Shown here piece after piece: positions 54,258-63,565 of a DNA stretch of 64,000 nt; the stretch's first letter is position 1; the number at the start of each line of letters is the position of its first letter. Position numbers and translations under genes: made by a program. The notes beneath the pieces are model-generated. The model was not told the origin of the DNA, did not search any database, and was given only the letters and a program-made list of their open reading frames with translations. The DNA is from Azotimanducus sp963663145 (GTDB lineage: Bacteria > Pseudomonadota > Gammaproteobacteria > Pseudomonadales > Azotimanducaceae). Where the stretch lies: the NCBI GenBank assembly GCA_963663145.1, contig OY760134.1, positions 2,542,001 to 2,606,000 on the forward strand, read 5' to 3'.

Positions 54258-55466
54258 TTGAGAAAAACTTGCGACGATAAGGGCGTGCCGAAAAATACTG
54301 TGATTCCAGCTTTTACAGAACCACGACATAAGATCAGCATCCGCCGCCTTTCCACTCTCGCCCTCCTCGGCTTCCTGAGCCTTTTGGTGCCGAGTTTGGG
54401 ACTGGCAGATGAACTCAATTTGCCGGTTGGTGTGACCGCGATCAGCCGTGACGTGTACGACCTGCACATGTTCATTCTCTGGGCATGTGTCGGCATAGGG
54501 GTGATTGTTTTTGGTGCCATGGCGATTTCCATGGTCGCGCATCGCCGTTCGCGCGGCTACCAAGCTAGACAATTCCACGACAACCTGACCCTTGAAATCG
54601 TCTGGACGATCATTCCCTTCATCGTACTCGTGGCGCTTGCCGCCCCCTCGACGGCGGTGCTGCTGCGCATGTACGACACTGGAGGCGAGGACTTAACCGT
54701 TGAGGTGCGCGGTTACCAATGGAAATGGCAGTACAAGTATCTTGACGATGATCGTAACGAGACGGTTTCCTTCTTCAGCAGCCTCGCTACGCCTCAAGAC
54801 GAAATCGGCAACCTCGCAGCCAAGGGCCAGTACTACTTGCTTGAAGTCGATAAGCCGCTGGTGATACCAACCGAGCGCAAGGTGCGTTTCCTCGTGACGG
54901 CGGAGGACGTGATTCATTCTTGGTGGGTGCCCGATTTTGGCATCAAGCGTGATGCCGTACCCGGCATCCTCAATGACATGTGGACAATCGTCGATGAGCC
55001 GGGCGTGTATCGCGGTCAATGTACCGAGCTGTGCGGCAAGGATCACGGATTTATGCCAATCGTGGTCAATGCCGTACCACCCGATGAGTTCGAATCTTGG
55101 TACGACGAGCAGGCCGAACTCGCCGAAGCGCGCAGGGCCGCATTGAGCAAGACCTTTAGCGAGGAAGAACTCATGGCGGAAGGAGAGCGGGTTTACAACG
55201 CTTTTTGTGTCTCCTGCCATCTTCCCAACGGTGGGGGCATCCCACCCATTTACCCAAGCCTGATCGATTCGCCATATGTGACCGGTCCGCGCGATGACCA
55301 TGTGAGGCTCGTGATCAACGGCGTGACCGGCACCTCCATGCAAGCCTTCGGCAAACAGCTTGACGCCGCGCAGCTTGCGGCGGTTGTGCACTACGAACGT
55401 CACGCTTGGGGGAACAATGCCGGTGATGTGACCCAGCCGCGTGACGTCATCGCCTTGACCGAGTAG
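54258..55466 (+). CDS. coxB: Cytochrome c oxidase subunit II with fused cytochrome c domain
   Basis: Receives electrons from cytochrome c at the binuclear CuA site. The 402-residue protein has a signal-like first helix, two membrane helices (MFILWACVGIGVIVFGAMAI; LEIVWTIIPFIVLVALA), the CuA ligands in HSWWVPDFG and QCTELCGKDHGFM, and an extra C-terminal heme domain with CVSCHLPNGGG. So it is a caa3-like subunit II. Start TTG 54258 or GTG 54285. First gene of the oxidase cluster. Confidence 0.95.
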   Translation: MRKTCDDKGVPKNTVIPAFTEPRHKISIRRLSTLALLGFLSLLVPSLGLADELNLPVGVTAISRDVYDLHMFILWACVGIGVIVFGAMAISMVAHRRSRGYQARQFHDNLTLEIVWTIIPFIVLVALAAPSTAVLLRMYDTGGEDLTVEVRGYQWKWQYKYLDDDRNETVSFFSSLATPQDEIGNLAAKGQYYLLEVDKPLVIPTERKVRFLVTAEDVIHSWWVPDFGIKRDAVPGILNDMWTIVDEPGVYRGQCTELCGKDHGFMPIVVNAVPPDEFESWYDEQAELAEARRAALSKTFSEEELMAEGERVYNAFCVSCHLPNGGGIPPIYPSLIDSPYVTGPRDDHVRLVINGVTGTSMQAFGKQLDAAQLAAVVHYERHAWGNNAGDVTQPRDVIALTE

Positions 55467-55534
55467 CCTTGAGTCGGCGACAAGTAACACAAGAACAGCA
55501 AGACTAGAAAGACCACACACAACGATAGAGAATC

Positions 55535-57145
55535 ATGAGCGCGATCATTCACGAACACGACGATCACCATGATGAGCATCATCATGGGCCCGCCGCCGGC
55601 ATCACGCGCTGGTTGTTCACCACCAACCACAAGGACATAGGCACACTCTACCTCTGGCTGAGCTTTCTCATGTTCATGGTGGGCGGAGTCATGGCGCTAT
55701 TGGTGCGCACCGAACTCTTCCAGCCCGGCCTACAGTTCATGACGCCCGACTTCTTCAATCAGATGACCACCAATCACGGGCTCATCATGATTTTCGGGGC
55801 CATCATGCCAGCGTTCGTGGGCCTCGCCAACTGGCAGGTGCCCTTGATGATCGGCGCACCCGACATGGCGCTGCCGCGTCTCAACAACCTGTCCTTTTGG
55901 ATACTGCCCTTCGCCTTCGCGATGATGATTTCCACCCTGTTCATGGAGGAAGGAGGGCCCAATTTCGGCTGGACCTTCTATGCGCCGCTGTCGACCACCT
56001 ACGCGCCGGACACCATCACCTTTTTCGTGTTCGCCGTGCACATGATGGGTGCCTCGTCGATCATGGGCGCGATCAACATCATCGTGACCATTCTCAACAT
56101 GCGCGCCCCGGGCATGACCCTCATGCGCATGCCACTCTTTATCTGGACTTGGCTCATCACCGCCTACCTGTTGCTCGCGGTCATGCCGGTGCTCGCCGGC
56201 GCCGTCACCATGGTGCTCTTCGATGTCCACTTTGGAACGAGCTTCTTTAATGCCGGCGGCGGCGGCGACCCAGTGATGTTCCAGCACATCTTCTGGTTCT
56301 TCGGCCACCCGGAGGTGTACATACTGATCCTGCCGGCCTTCGGCATCATCTCGCAGATCATCCCGACCTTTGCCAGGAAGCCGCTCTTTGGGTACACCTC
56401 CATGGTCTACGCGGTGGCATCCATCGCCTTCCTGTCCTTCATCGTCTGGGCGCACCACATGTTCACCGTGGGCATGCCAATCGCCGGACAACTCTTCTTC
56501 ATGTACACCACCATGCTGATCGCCGTGCCGACGGGTGTGAAGGTGTTCAATTGGGTGGCAACCATGTGGCGGGGTTCCATGACCTTCGAGACCCCCATGT
56601 TGTTCGCCATTGCCTTCGTGGTGCTGTTCACCATCGGCGGCTTCTCGGGCCTCATGCTGGCCATCACACCGGCAGACTTCCAGTATCACGACACCTACTT
56701 CGTCGTCGCGCACTTCCACTACGTGCTCGTGCCCGGCGCGCTCTTCGGCATCATCGCGGGTGTCTACTACTGGTTACCCAAATGGTGCGGCCACATGTAC
56801 GACGAGACGCTTGGCAAGCTGCATTTCTGGCTATCCTTCATTGGCGTGAACGTCACCTTCTTCCCGCAGCACTTCTCCGGACTTGCCGGGATGCCGAGAC
56901 GCATTCCCGACTATGCCTTGCAGTTTGCCGACTTCAACATGCTTTCCAGTATCGGCAGCTACCTGTTCGGCTTCTCGCAACTCATCTTCCTGTTCCTTAT
57001 CGTCAAGGCGATTCGCGGCGGGGTCGCCGCCGGTGAACGGGCGTGGGATGGTGCGCACGGCCTCGAGTGGACCCTCCCCTCACCGCCGCCCTATCACTCC
57101 TTCACGCATCCACCTCGGCTGTCCGAAGGGGAAGCGCATTCCTAG
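55535..57145 (+). CDS. coxA: Cytochrome c oxidase subunit I
   Basis: Catalytic subunit with hemes a, a3 and CuB; 536 residues and about twelve helices. Low-spin heme and CuB ligands lie in QMTTNHGLIMIFGA, WFFGHPEVYILILPAFG (His-Tyr pair), WAHHMFTVG and VVAHFHYVLVPG. The Tyr in the HPEVY motif marks the A-type heme-copper family with D and K channels. A histidine-rich N-terminus (HEHDDHHDEHHHG) is notable. Start ATG 55535. Confidence 0.97.
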   Translation: MSAIIHEHDDHHDEHHHGPAAGITRWLFTTNHKDIGTLYLWLSFLMFMVGGVMALLVRTELFQPGLQFMTPDFFNQMTTNHGLIMIFGAIMPAFVGLANWQVPLMIGAPDMALPRLNNLSFWILPFAFAMMISTLFMEEGGPNFGWTFYAPLSTTYAPDTITFFVFAVHMMGASSIMGAINIIVTILNMRAPGMTLMRMPLFIWTWLITAYLLLAVMPVLAGAVTMVLFDVHFGTSFFNAGGGGDPVMFQHIFWFFGHPEVYILILPAFGIISQIIPTFARKPLFGYTSMVYAVASIAFLSFIVWAHHMFTVGMPIAGQLFFMYTTMLIAVPTGVKVFNWVATMWRGSMTFETPMLFAIAFVVLFTIGGFSGLMLAITPADFQYHDTYFVVAHFHYVLVPGALFGIIAGVYYWLPKWCGHMYDETLGKLHFWLSFIGVNVTFFPQHFSGLAGMPRRIPDYALQFADFNMLSSIGSYLFGFSQLIFLFLIVKAIRGGVAAGERAWDGAHGLEWTLPSPPPYHSFTHPPRLSEGEAHS

Positions 57146-57155
57146 GATCTACAAC

Positions 57156-57683
57156 ATGTCCGCGCACGGCAAAACAATCCTCAAACTGGTCGTCCTCGTG
57201 GTCGGCATGTTCGGCTTTGCCTTCGCCTTGGTGCCAATCTACGACCTTATTTGCGAGGTCACGGGGCTTGGAGGGCGAACCGATGGCAAAGCCGAGATTT
57301 CCACCGGCGATCTGCCAGTTGACACATCGCGCCTCGTGACGGTGCGATTCGTCACCAACACCAATGAGGGCATGCCTTGGGAGTTTTACTCTGACAAGCA
57401 GTCCATGCGTGTGCATCCGGGCGAAACAAAGCAAGCCGATTTCATCATCAAGAACATGAGTGACCGAGGCATCAATGGGCAAGCCATCCCCTCGCTGGTG
57501 CCCATCTTGGCGACGGACTACTTCCACAAGACCGAGTGCTTTTGTTTCACCCAGCAGTATTTGGATGCAGGCGCCTCCATGCGCATGCCGCTACTCTTTA
57601 CCGTGGACCCAGACCTACCCGAGCATGTGCAGTCGGTCACGCTTTCCTACGCCTATTTTGAAGTGCCGGCAGTCACCAGCTAA
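57156..57683 (+). CDS. ctaG: Cytochrome c oxidase assembly protein CtaG (Cox11)
   Basis: Delivers copper to the CuB site. From ATG 57156 the 175-residue protein has one N-terminal membrane helix (LKLVVLVVGMFGFAFALVP), a YDLICEVTGLGG segment and the copper-binding CFCFTQQ motif. The frame upstream to 56883 lies inside coxA in another frame. It sits between coxA and coxC, the usual order. Confidence 0.94.
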   Translation: MSAHGKTILKLVVLVVGMFGFAFALVPIYDLICEVTGLGGRTDGKAEISTGDLPVDTSRLVTVRFVTNTNEGMPWEFYSDKQSMRVHPGETKQADFIIKNMSDRGINGQAIPSLVPILATDYFHKTECFCFTQQYLDAGASMRMPLLFTVDPDLPEHVQSVTLSYAYFEVPAVTS

Positions 57684-57694
57684 GGAACCCCCTG

Positions 57695-58615
57695 ATGTCC
57701 GAGCAATCGAGTTCCATTTACTACGTGCCTGAGAATGGCTGGTACCCGGTGTTTCTCGCCGCATCCGTCGGCGCCATGCTTGCCGGCTTGGCTATCTGGT
57801 TGAATGATCTGAAGGTCGGAGACTCACCCAACCTGTATCTCTTCCTTATCGGCAGCTTCGGTTTTGCGGCGGTGCTTTACTGCTGGTTTACCAAAGTGAT
57901 CTCGGAGAATCACCAAGGGCTGCCCAACGCCGCAGTCAAGCGATCCTATGTCTGGGGCATGGGGTGGTTTATCTTCTCCGAAGTCATGTTCTTTTTCGCA
58001 TTCTTTCTTGCGCTCTTCTATGCGCGCCTATTTGCCGTGTCCTGGCTCGGAGGTGACGGTGCCAAGGGAATCACCGGGGACTATTTGTGGCCCGAGTTCG
58101 AACCCGTATGGCCGGTGGTTGAGAATCCCAATCCTACCGTCTACGCGAATCCCAACGAAAGCATGGCCGCGCCAGCGCTTAGCCCGATTACCCAGTGGCT
58201 CACCTACCTGCCATTCTGGAACACGGTCATTCTGCTCAGTTCAAGCTTTACGGTGCATTGGGCGCACACGGCAGTCAAGAACCAGAATCGCACCAAGCTA
58301 ATTGCCTGGCTTGGCCTCACCTGCCTCTTGGGTGTGGCCTTTCTTGTGCTTCAGGTGGAAGAATACATTCACGCCTATCAGGAATTGGGCTTAACGCTCG
58401 CGAGCGGCATCTACGGTTCGACCTTCTTTATTCTCACCGGCTTCCACGGATTTCACGTTACTCTCGGCACCTTGATCCTACTAGTGCAGCTCTATCGGGC
58501 ATTCATCGGCCACTTCAAACCCAAGGATCAGTTTGGATTGGAGGCCGCATCCTGGTACTGGCACTTCGTTGACGTGGTGTGGGTGTGCCTGTTTATCTTC
58601 GTGTATGTGCTTTGA
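57695..58615 (+). CDS. coxC: Cytochrome c oxidase subunit III
   Basis: A 306-residue membrane subunit with seven helices. The pattern YYVPENGWYPVFLAASVG, SEVMFFFAFFLALFYAR, HAYQELGLTLASGIYGSTFF and the end ASWYWHFVDVVWVCLFIFVY are characteristic. It has no catalytic metal but stabilises the oxidase. A 42-residue loop after helix 3 (WPEFEPVWPVVENPNPTVYA) is longer than minimal. Next on the opposite strand is a DUF2909 gene. Confidence 0.96.
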   Translation: MSEQSSSIYYVPENGWYPVFLAASVGAMLAGLAIWLNDLKVGDSPNLYLFLIGSFGFAAVLYCWFTKVISENHQGLPNAAVKRSYVWGMGWFIFSEVMFFFAFFLALFYARLFAVSWLGGDGAKGITGDYLWPEFEPVWPVVENPNPTVYANPNESMAAPALSPITQWLTYLPFWNTVILLSSSFTVHWAHTAVKNQNRTKLIAWLGLTCLLGVAFLVLQVEEYIHAYQELGLTLASGIYGSTFFILTGFHGFHVTLGTLILLVQLYRAFIGHFKPKDQFGLEAASWYWHFVDVVWVCLFIFVYVL

Positions 58616-58633
58616 GGGGTCTTGGGGCGTGCG

Positions 58634-58873
58634 CTAAGCACCATGCCACGGCGCATCAAGCCCTAGTTGACCGGTATAGAGTCCGTAGAAGATTACAAGC
58701 ATGAGCGCGGCGGCAAATGCGATGCGGATGCCGAGCGCGTAGAGGGCGCGGCGAGACTCGGGGACATCGACATCCTTAAAGAGGAACACAAAACTGCTAA
58801 AGAGGCTTGCGATGACGCAGCCCAAGAGAATCACAATGACGACCTTCAGGGCCACAAGGCTCCTCCGTGACAA
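58634..58873 (-). CDS. DUF2909 twin-transmembrane protein
   Basis: A 79-residue protein with two hydrophobic segments (VVIVILLGCVIASLFSSFVF and LGIRIAFAAALMLVIFYGLY) separated by a short charged loop. It fits the DUF2909 family, often located in gammaproteobacterial cox clusters between coxC and the SURF1 gene, and usually on the opposite strand, as here. Function unknown. Confidence 0.85.
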   Translation of the reverse strand: MSRRSLVALKVVIVILLGCVIASLFSSFVFLFKDVDVPESRRALYALGIRIAFAAALMLVIFYGLYTGQLGLDAPWHGA

Positions 58874-58910
58874 TTCGCTTTTTCAACACTTTACCAGCCA
58901 GTGACTTTCC

Positions 58911-59618
58911 GTGCGCACGCAAGTTGGCATCACTCTCGGCCTGTGTGCCTGTTGCCTGCTCTTTTGCGCCCTCGGCTACTGGCAAACGACCCGATCAGCA
59001 GAAAAGCGCGTCATGGAGGAAGCGCTTGAGGCATCCTTAATGAGCGCTCCCACCCCTTGGAGCGCGGATTCGACCCCCTTCTCGCGCGTGTCGGTTCGCG
59101 GTTCTTACGATGCATCACAGATGTTCTACGTCGATAACAGGGTGTATCGGGGACAGCCGGGTGTTCAAGTGATACAGGCCTTTGAATCGACAAGTGGCCG
59201 ACGCCTGTTGGTCGACCGTGGATGGATGAGCTTTCCGGACCGTCAGTCTCAGCCCCCTCCCCCTCCCTCGCCAGCGGATGAAGTGGAGATCATCGGATTG
59301 TTGCTGCCGGATTTTGGAGTCGGATTCAGCTTGGAAAGCCGTCGGCTCGACCCACGAGAATCTCTTCGGCCATTGCGTATTCAGCAGCTTGACTTGAAAT
59401 TCATCGGCGAGTTGGCCGACACCGAAAGTCAATACCAGCTCAGACTGAGAAACGCAGAGCCCGGCGCCTTGACCACACAACCCTTTGCGCTGCCGATGGG
59501 GTCCGAGCGCCACCTCGCCTATGCCGTGCAATGGTTCGGCTTGGCGCTCGCCGCTATAATCATTTGGTTATTTCTGGTGCGCAGGCACCTGTCGAGAAGG
59601 TCAAAGTCAGATGGCTGA
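58911..59618 (+). CDS. SURF1-family cytochrome oxidase assembly protein
   Basis: A 235-residue protein with a helix at each end (LGLCACCLLFCALGYWQ near residue 10; WFGLALAAIIIWLFLVRRHL near the end) around a periplasmic loop containing VSVRGSYDASQMFYVDNRVY and LLVDRGWMSF. It helps insert or hold heme A in subunit I. Start GTG 58911. It overlaps the next gene by 8 nt. Confidence 0.9.
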   Translation: MRTQVGITLGLCACCLLFCALGYWQTTRSAEKRVMEEALEASLMSAPTPWSADSTPFSRVSVRGSYDASQMFYVDNRVYRGQPGVQVIQAFESTSGRRLLVDRGWMSFPDRQSQPPPPPSPADEVEIIGLLLPDFGVGFSLESRRLDPRESLRPLRIQQLDLKFIGELADTESQYQLRLRNAEPGALTTQPFALPMGSERHLAYAVQWFGLALAAIIIWLFLVRRHLSRRSKSDG

Positions 59619-60135
59619 TGAGAGAAGACGCAATCGAGCGCTTCTTGTGGCGATCCTCGCGCTATGTGCGCTGCCGATGCTGGCGGCTTGGTGGCTGAAG
59701 AGCAGTGTTGAAGACACGGGTCCCTGGGCCACCACCAATCACGGAACCTTTGTCGCACCCGGCACCACTCTCGAAACCGTCGGGCTCGAACGGCTCGAAC
59801 TAGACGATCCGACTTGGCGGCTCATCATCGTGCCAAGCGAACATGGGTGCGGCGATACCTGCCAAGAGGCGCTGCCAATCCTTCGCGCTCTGCATCTGCG
59901 ACTTGGCAAGGATTCGGGACGCGTGCAACGCGTGCTCGTCGGACGCGATACGCCGGAAGACGCACCATCCGACCATTTGGCCTTCCTAGCCGTTCCGGTT
60001 CCCGTAGGTCTCGCAGAGGGTGTCTATATCGCCGACCCGCTTGGCAATCTGGTGTTTCGATACGACTGGAGCCAAGTGGGGACGCCCCTCTACGAGGACT
60101 TCAAGCACCTGCTTGAACTGTCGAGAGTCGGCTAA
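59611..60135 (+). CDS. Membrane-anchored thioredoxin-fold protein of the cox cluster
   Basis: A 174-residue protein with one N-terminal helix (LLVAILALCALPMLAAWWL) and a periplasmic domain with a CGDTCQEALPILRALHLRL segment and VYIADPLGNLVFRYDW, similar in shape to SCO proteins but with CxxxC spaced as CGDTC. A gene like this sits between SURF1 and ctaA in many gammaproteobacteria and is generally annotated as a hypothetical. Probably involved in copper or heme delivery (inference). Confidence 0.75.
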   Translation: MADERRRNRALLVAILALCALPMLAAWWLKSSVEDTGPWATTNHGTFVAPGTTLETVGLERLELDDPTWRLIIVPSEHGCGDTCQEALPILRALHLRLGKDSGRVQRVLVGRDTPEDAPSDHLAFLAVPVPVGLAEGVYIADPLGNLVFRYDWSQVGTPLYEDFKHLLELSRVG

Positions 60136-60146
60136 GGACCCGGAAG

Positions 60147-61151
60147 ATGGAACGAAACGAACTGCTCTGGAAGCGCGTCTACCTCGCGACGCTTCTGCTC
60201 GGCTTCGTGGTGGTGTGCCTTGGTGCGTGGACCCGTCTCGCGGATGCCGGCCTCGGATGCCCGGATTGGCCGGGTTGTTATGGGCAGATCATGGTGCCAA
60301 GTTCAGCCGAAGAAGCCATGCAAGCCTACCCCGATGCCCCACTGGAAACAGGCAAGGCACATCTGGAGATGGTGCACCGCTACATCGCCGGACTCTTGGG
60401 CTTGGGCATTCTTGGTCTTTTCATTCTCGCGCGGTTCGGTGAAAACCCACGGCGCAAGAAGATCACGACTTGGCTATTGCTATTGGTAATTGTGCAGGCG
60501 ACGCTCGGTGCCCTCACGGTCACTATGCGCCTCTTTCCGCCGACCGTCCTTGCCCACCTGCTGTTGGGTTTTTCGACGGTTATTCTATTGTGGAATTTGC
60601 GCCCCCCACCGAATTGGAGGGTGCGCGCGAATTTGCTGAACGCCCATCTTGCGCTTGCATGGTTGGTGCTGTTCACGCAGATTGCGCTTGGCGGTTGGAT
60701 GTCGGCCAATTATGCCGCACTGGCCTGTCCGGACTTCCCGACTTGCCAAGGGCAATGGTGGCCACCGATGAATCTTGGCGAAGCACTCGATACACCGCTT
60801 GCCTTGGACACCAGCTATCTCGGAGGGAAGATGGATGGCGAAGGGCGAACCGCGATTCATATGGCACACAGAATCAATGCCTTCATCTTGCTCGGCGTAC
60901 TGACTTGGTTCTTCCTGCGCCTGCGCCGCGTGCCCGGTGCCAGTGCATCGTCAACGCTTGGTCTCTGGCTGCTGGGAACGCAGTTAGCGCTCGGTATCGT
61001 CCTCGTACTCTTCGGCATTCCGCTCGTGCTCGCGGTGCTGCACAATTTGACGGCACTGCTCTTGGCCATATGCCTCGCCCATATTTCGGCGGCGGTCTGG
61101 CGCAGACCCGATGTCACGCTCAATCAGCAATCACCCCAACTCAGCTTCTAG
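60147..61151 (+). CDS. ctaA: Heme A synthase (CtaA/COX15)
   Basis: Oxidises heme O to heme A for the oxidase. The 334-residue protein has eight helices and pairs of histidines in LEMVHRYIAGLLGL and HMAHRINAFILL, plus TRLADAGLGCPDWPGCYGQ and the second CPDFPTCQGQW loops. A ctaB (heme O synthase) gene normally follows, but here sco comes next after 13 bp. Confidence 0.94.
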   Translation: MERNELLWKRVYLATLLLGFVVVCLGAWTRLADAGLGCPDWPGCYGQIMVPSSAEEAMQAYPDAPLETGKAHLEMVHRYIAGLLGLGILGLFILARFGENPRRKKITTWLLLLVIVQATLGALTVTMRLFPPTVLAHLLLGFSTVILLWNLRPPPNWRVRANLLNAHLALAWLVLFTQIALGGWMSANYAALACPDFPTCQGQWWPPMNLGEALDTPLALDTSYLGGKMDGEGRTAIHMAHRINAFILLGVLTWFFLRLRRVPGASASSTLGLWLLGTQLALGIVLVLFGIPLVLAVLHNLTALLLAICLAHISAAVWRRPDVTLNQQSPQLSF

Positions 61152-61164
61152 CGACTCCTTTTTC

Positions 61165-61824
61165 ATGCTCACTCAAAAGTACAAGATCCGCATCACCATC
61201 GCCTCCTGCCTTGCTTTTATCGCGATCGTCCTCGTGCTCTTCGTGCACAACGTCGTTCGATCAGACGCGCTCTCCGAAGACGAACTGCGCGATATGGGGG
61301 TCGTTACCTTGAGCGCTCCTCGAGACATTGATAAGGTGGAACTACTCACCGACCGAGGCGAGCCGTTCACGCAAGCCGATTTTGTCGGGCAATGGTCCTA
61401 TGTCTTCTTCGGCTTCACCCACTGTCCGGACATATGCCCGCGAACAATGGGGATCATGGGTCGTATGGACGAGATTCTGCGCGATGGGTCGCGGCGAAGG
61501 CTGGCGGACAGATTCCAAGGCGTGTTTGTCAGCGTCGATCCCGAACGTGACAATCAGCAACGCCTGAATCGCTACGTGAATGCATTTTCGCGCTATTTTC
61601 TTGGTCTGCGAGAATCGCGCGACAAAGTAGCCAGTTTTGCCGGGCAGGTGAACGCCGCCTTCGGAAAGGTGCCGATGTCACACGGTTCGGACGGTTACCT
61701 CATCGACCATACCAGCAACATAGTGGTCATTAATCCGGAAGGCAAACTTCACGCTTTCATAAAGCCCGACCGCACGCCAGAACAACTCCTGCGAGCCTTG
61801 GAAAGCTTCGAAGCCAGCACCTAG
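61165..61824 (+). CDS. SCO1/SenC-family copper chaperone
   Basis: Supplies copper to the CuA site of subunit II. From ATG 61165 the 219-residue protein has an N-terminal anchor helix, FFGFTHCPDICPRTMG with the copper-binding CxxxC, GVFVSVDPERDN and the conserved His in YLIDHTSNIVVIN. The frame upstream to 61111 lies over the end of ctaA. Last gene of the plus-strand oxidase cluster. Confidence 0.93.
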   Translation: MLTQKYKIRITIASCLAFIAIVLVLFVHNVVRSDALSEDELRDMGVVTLSAPRDIDKVELLTDRGEPFTQADFVGQWSYVFFGFTHCPDICPRTMGIMGRMDEILRDGSRRRLADRFQGVFVSVDPERDNQQRLNRYVNAFSRYFLGLRESRDKVASFAGQVNAAFGKVPMSHGSDGYLIDHTSNIVVINPEGKLHAFIKPDRTPEQLLRALESFEAST

Positions 61825-61863
61825 CGGGCTCGGCAGGGAAACTCTCCTATCTTCGTCCTAAGG

Positions 61864-62847
61864 CTAAAAATGGACACCCACCAATTGTTCGAACCAGCGC
61901 GGATCCTTGGCCTGACCGGTGGCAAGCACGCGGTCCAAACGCCAGGGTGGCAGATGCGTGTGTCCCCATTTTGCGACGCGCTTGACCTGTGAGAGACGCG
62001 ACAGCCAGAAGCAGAGCGCCGCATAGAGGCAGAGCGCGTCAAGATACGTATGCTCCGCAAGACTGAGGCGACGCACTTGCTCGTAACCGCCAATCAAGGC
62101 TGATCGCCGCGCGGGGTCGGTCTCTCCCTGAGAATCCACCGCCCAGTCATTGAGCGCGACCGCCAGATCGAAGGCGAGCATCGTTCTCGACGCATGATGA
62201 AAATCAATGACCGCTGCAAGTTGCTCGTCCTCAAAGAGCGCGTTGTCTCGAAAAAGGTCCCCATGCACCACGCCCTGCGCAAGCATCCGAACATCTGCCC
62301 GTGACAGCAACGCCAATATCGTGGCCAACGCCTCGTCAAGCATCAGCCTCGCTTGCGAACTTAAGAGTCCCGCCACCTCTTGGGCACGCGCTCGAAGCCA
62401 CCCGGCACCGCGCGGATGTGGGGTCGCAGAGTCCGAGAGCGGCTTGGCCACCAGGTGCATACGCCCCAAGAACGCGCCGATCTGCCTGCATTGTTCTGCT
62501 GTGGGAACCTTGGGATGCATCCCAGGAAATCGCTTAACCACCATGGTGTTGCGGCCTTGACACGAAGTGATCGGATCTCCGTCTTTGGTGCGATAGGGTA
62601 CGGGGACAGGCAGTCCGTTTGTCGCAAGCTGATCGAGAAGTCGCAACACGAATCGATCACTGGCAAGTTCCGATTCAAACAGTGTGACCACCAAGCGAGT
62701 CTTCCCCGTGGCGGAGGTCGCCTCAACAAAGAAGTTCGAGTTTTCTATGCCTTGGGTAGCGTGCTCGATCTGGTTGACGTGATTGAAGCCATACTCCGAC
62801 AGCAAGCGCTCCATGACCTCGGGAGCGACATCTGTATGAACCGCCAC
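61864..62847 (-). CDS. thrB: Homoserine kinase (APH-fold type)
   Basis: Phosphorylates homoserine in threonine synthesis. The 327-residue protein has an aminoglycoside-phosphotransferase-like kinase fold: GIENSNFFVEATSATGKTRL for the nucleotide loop, VVHGDLFRDNALFEDEQLAA for the catalytic loop (HGDLFRDN) and VIDFHHASRTMLAFDLAVAL for the metal site. This is the ThrB form of many proteobacteria rather than the GHMP type. It is the third gene of the minus-strand unit after cytochrome c4 and dsbA, and starts 12 bp upstream of the dsbA stop. Confidence 0.92.
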   Translation of the reverse strand: MAVHTDVAPEVMERLLSEYGFNHVNQIEHATQGIENSNFFVEATSATGKTRLVVTLFESELASDRFVLRLLDQLATNGLPVPVPYRTKDGDPITSCQGRNTMVVKRFPGMHPKVPTAEQCRQIGAFLGRMHLVAKPLSDSATPHPRGAGWLRARAQEVAGLLSSQARLMLDEALATILALLSRADVRMLAQGVVHGDLFRDNALFEDEQLAAVIDFHHASRTMLAFDLAVALNDWAVDSQGETDPARRSALIGGYEQVRRLSLAEHTYLDALCLYAALCFWLSRLSQVKRVAKWGHTHLPPWRLDRVLATGQAKDPRWFEQLVGVHF

Positions 62848-62859
62848 GAGACTGCGCGG

Positions 62860-63537
62860 TCAATCGGCGCTGGCTGCCGCTCGTTCAGATCGCACCCGAT
62901 CAATCAGGTACTGGGCAATCTCCAATTGCCTGGCACCGCCAAAATTCTCGGGTGGCGTGACCTTGTACTCGCCAGCCACAATCAAGGTCGGTACGGAAAC
63001 GATGCGGAATACTCGCGCGAGCGCGTCCGCCTGACGCACCTTGGTTTGCACACTGAAGGAATTGATCGCCTTCTCAAGCGCGTCGCCCTCAACATCCGCA
63101 TAGTCTTGGAACAGGCGCTTGAGAATGTCCATGCGCAGCACGTTGAGGTTACGCACCTGCAAGGCTTCAAACAGGGGCATATGTATGAGGTCAACCACAT
63201 CAAGCTGCTCGCTCGCGTAGTAGACCGCCGCGAGCATCTGATAGGGCCGACTGAAGGTGGCGGGAACGCGGCGCAGGCTCACATCTGTCGCCTGGCGAGC
63301 CATCCAGTCCGCAAGCGGACCCTCGAGATTCATGCAATGCGGACAACCGTAGGAGAACACTTCGATCACTTCGATGCTGTCCGGCGGGGTTTCCGAGGGG
63401 ATTGTCATGCGAACAAAATGAACGCCTTCCTGATAGGCGCCGCCTTCGGCCTGAAGGCCAAAGCCGGGCATGAGAAGGCAGAGCAAGGCCGCGACGAACG
63501 CCAAGGGCCGACAACTCTGTATTGTGACGCACCGCAT
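62860..63537 (-). CDS. dsbA: Thiol:disulfide interchange protein DsbA
   Basis: Catalyses disulfide-bond formation in the periplasm. From ATG 63537 the protein has a signal peptide (CRPLAFVAALLCLLMPGFGL, cleavage likely after QAE), the active site CPHC in EVFSYGCPHCMNLEG, the helical insert, and the cis-proline in IVSVPTLIVAG. The longer frame to 63612 would overlap the upstream cytochrome gene. 28 bp after the cytochrome c4 gene, the usual gammaproteobacterial pairing. Confidence 0.94.
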   Translation of the reverse strand: MRCVTIQSCRPLAFVAALLCLLMPGFGLQAEGGAYQEGVHFVRMTIPSETPPDSIEVIEVFSYGCPHCMNLEGPLADWMARQATDVSLRRVPATFSRPYQMLAAVYYASEQLDVVDLIHMPLFEALQVRNLNVLRMDILKRLFQDYADVEGDALEKAINSFSVQTKVRQADALARVFRIVSVPTLIVAGEYKVTPPENFGGARQLEIAQYLIDRVRSERAAASAD

Positions 63538-63565
63538 CTTATCTGCAAGCCATATGGCGAGGCCG

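Noticed and set aside
54099..54578. N-terminal extension of the aquaporin gene
   Set aside because: The extra codons overlap coxB and its promoter on the other strand and lack membrane-protein character; the channel is complete without them.
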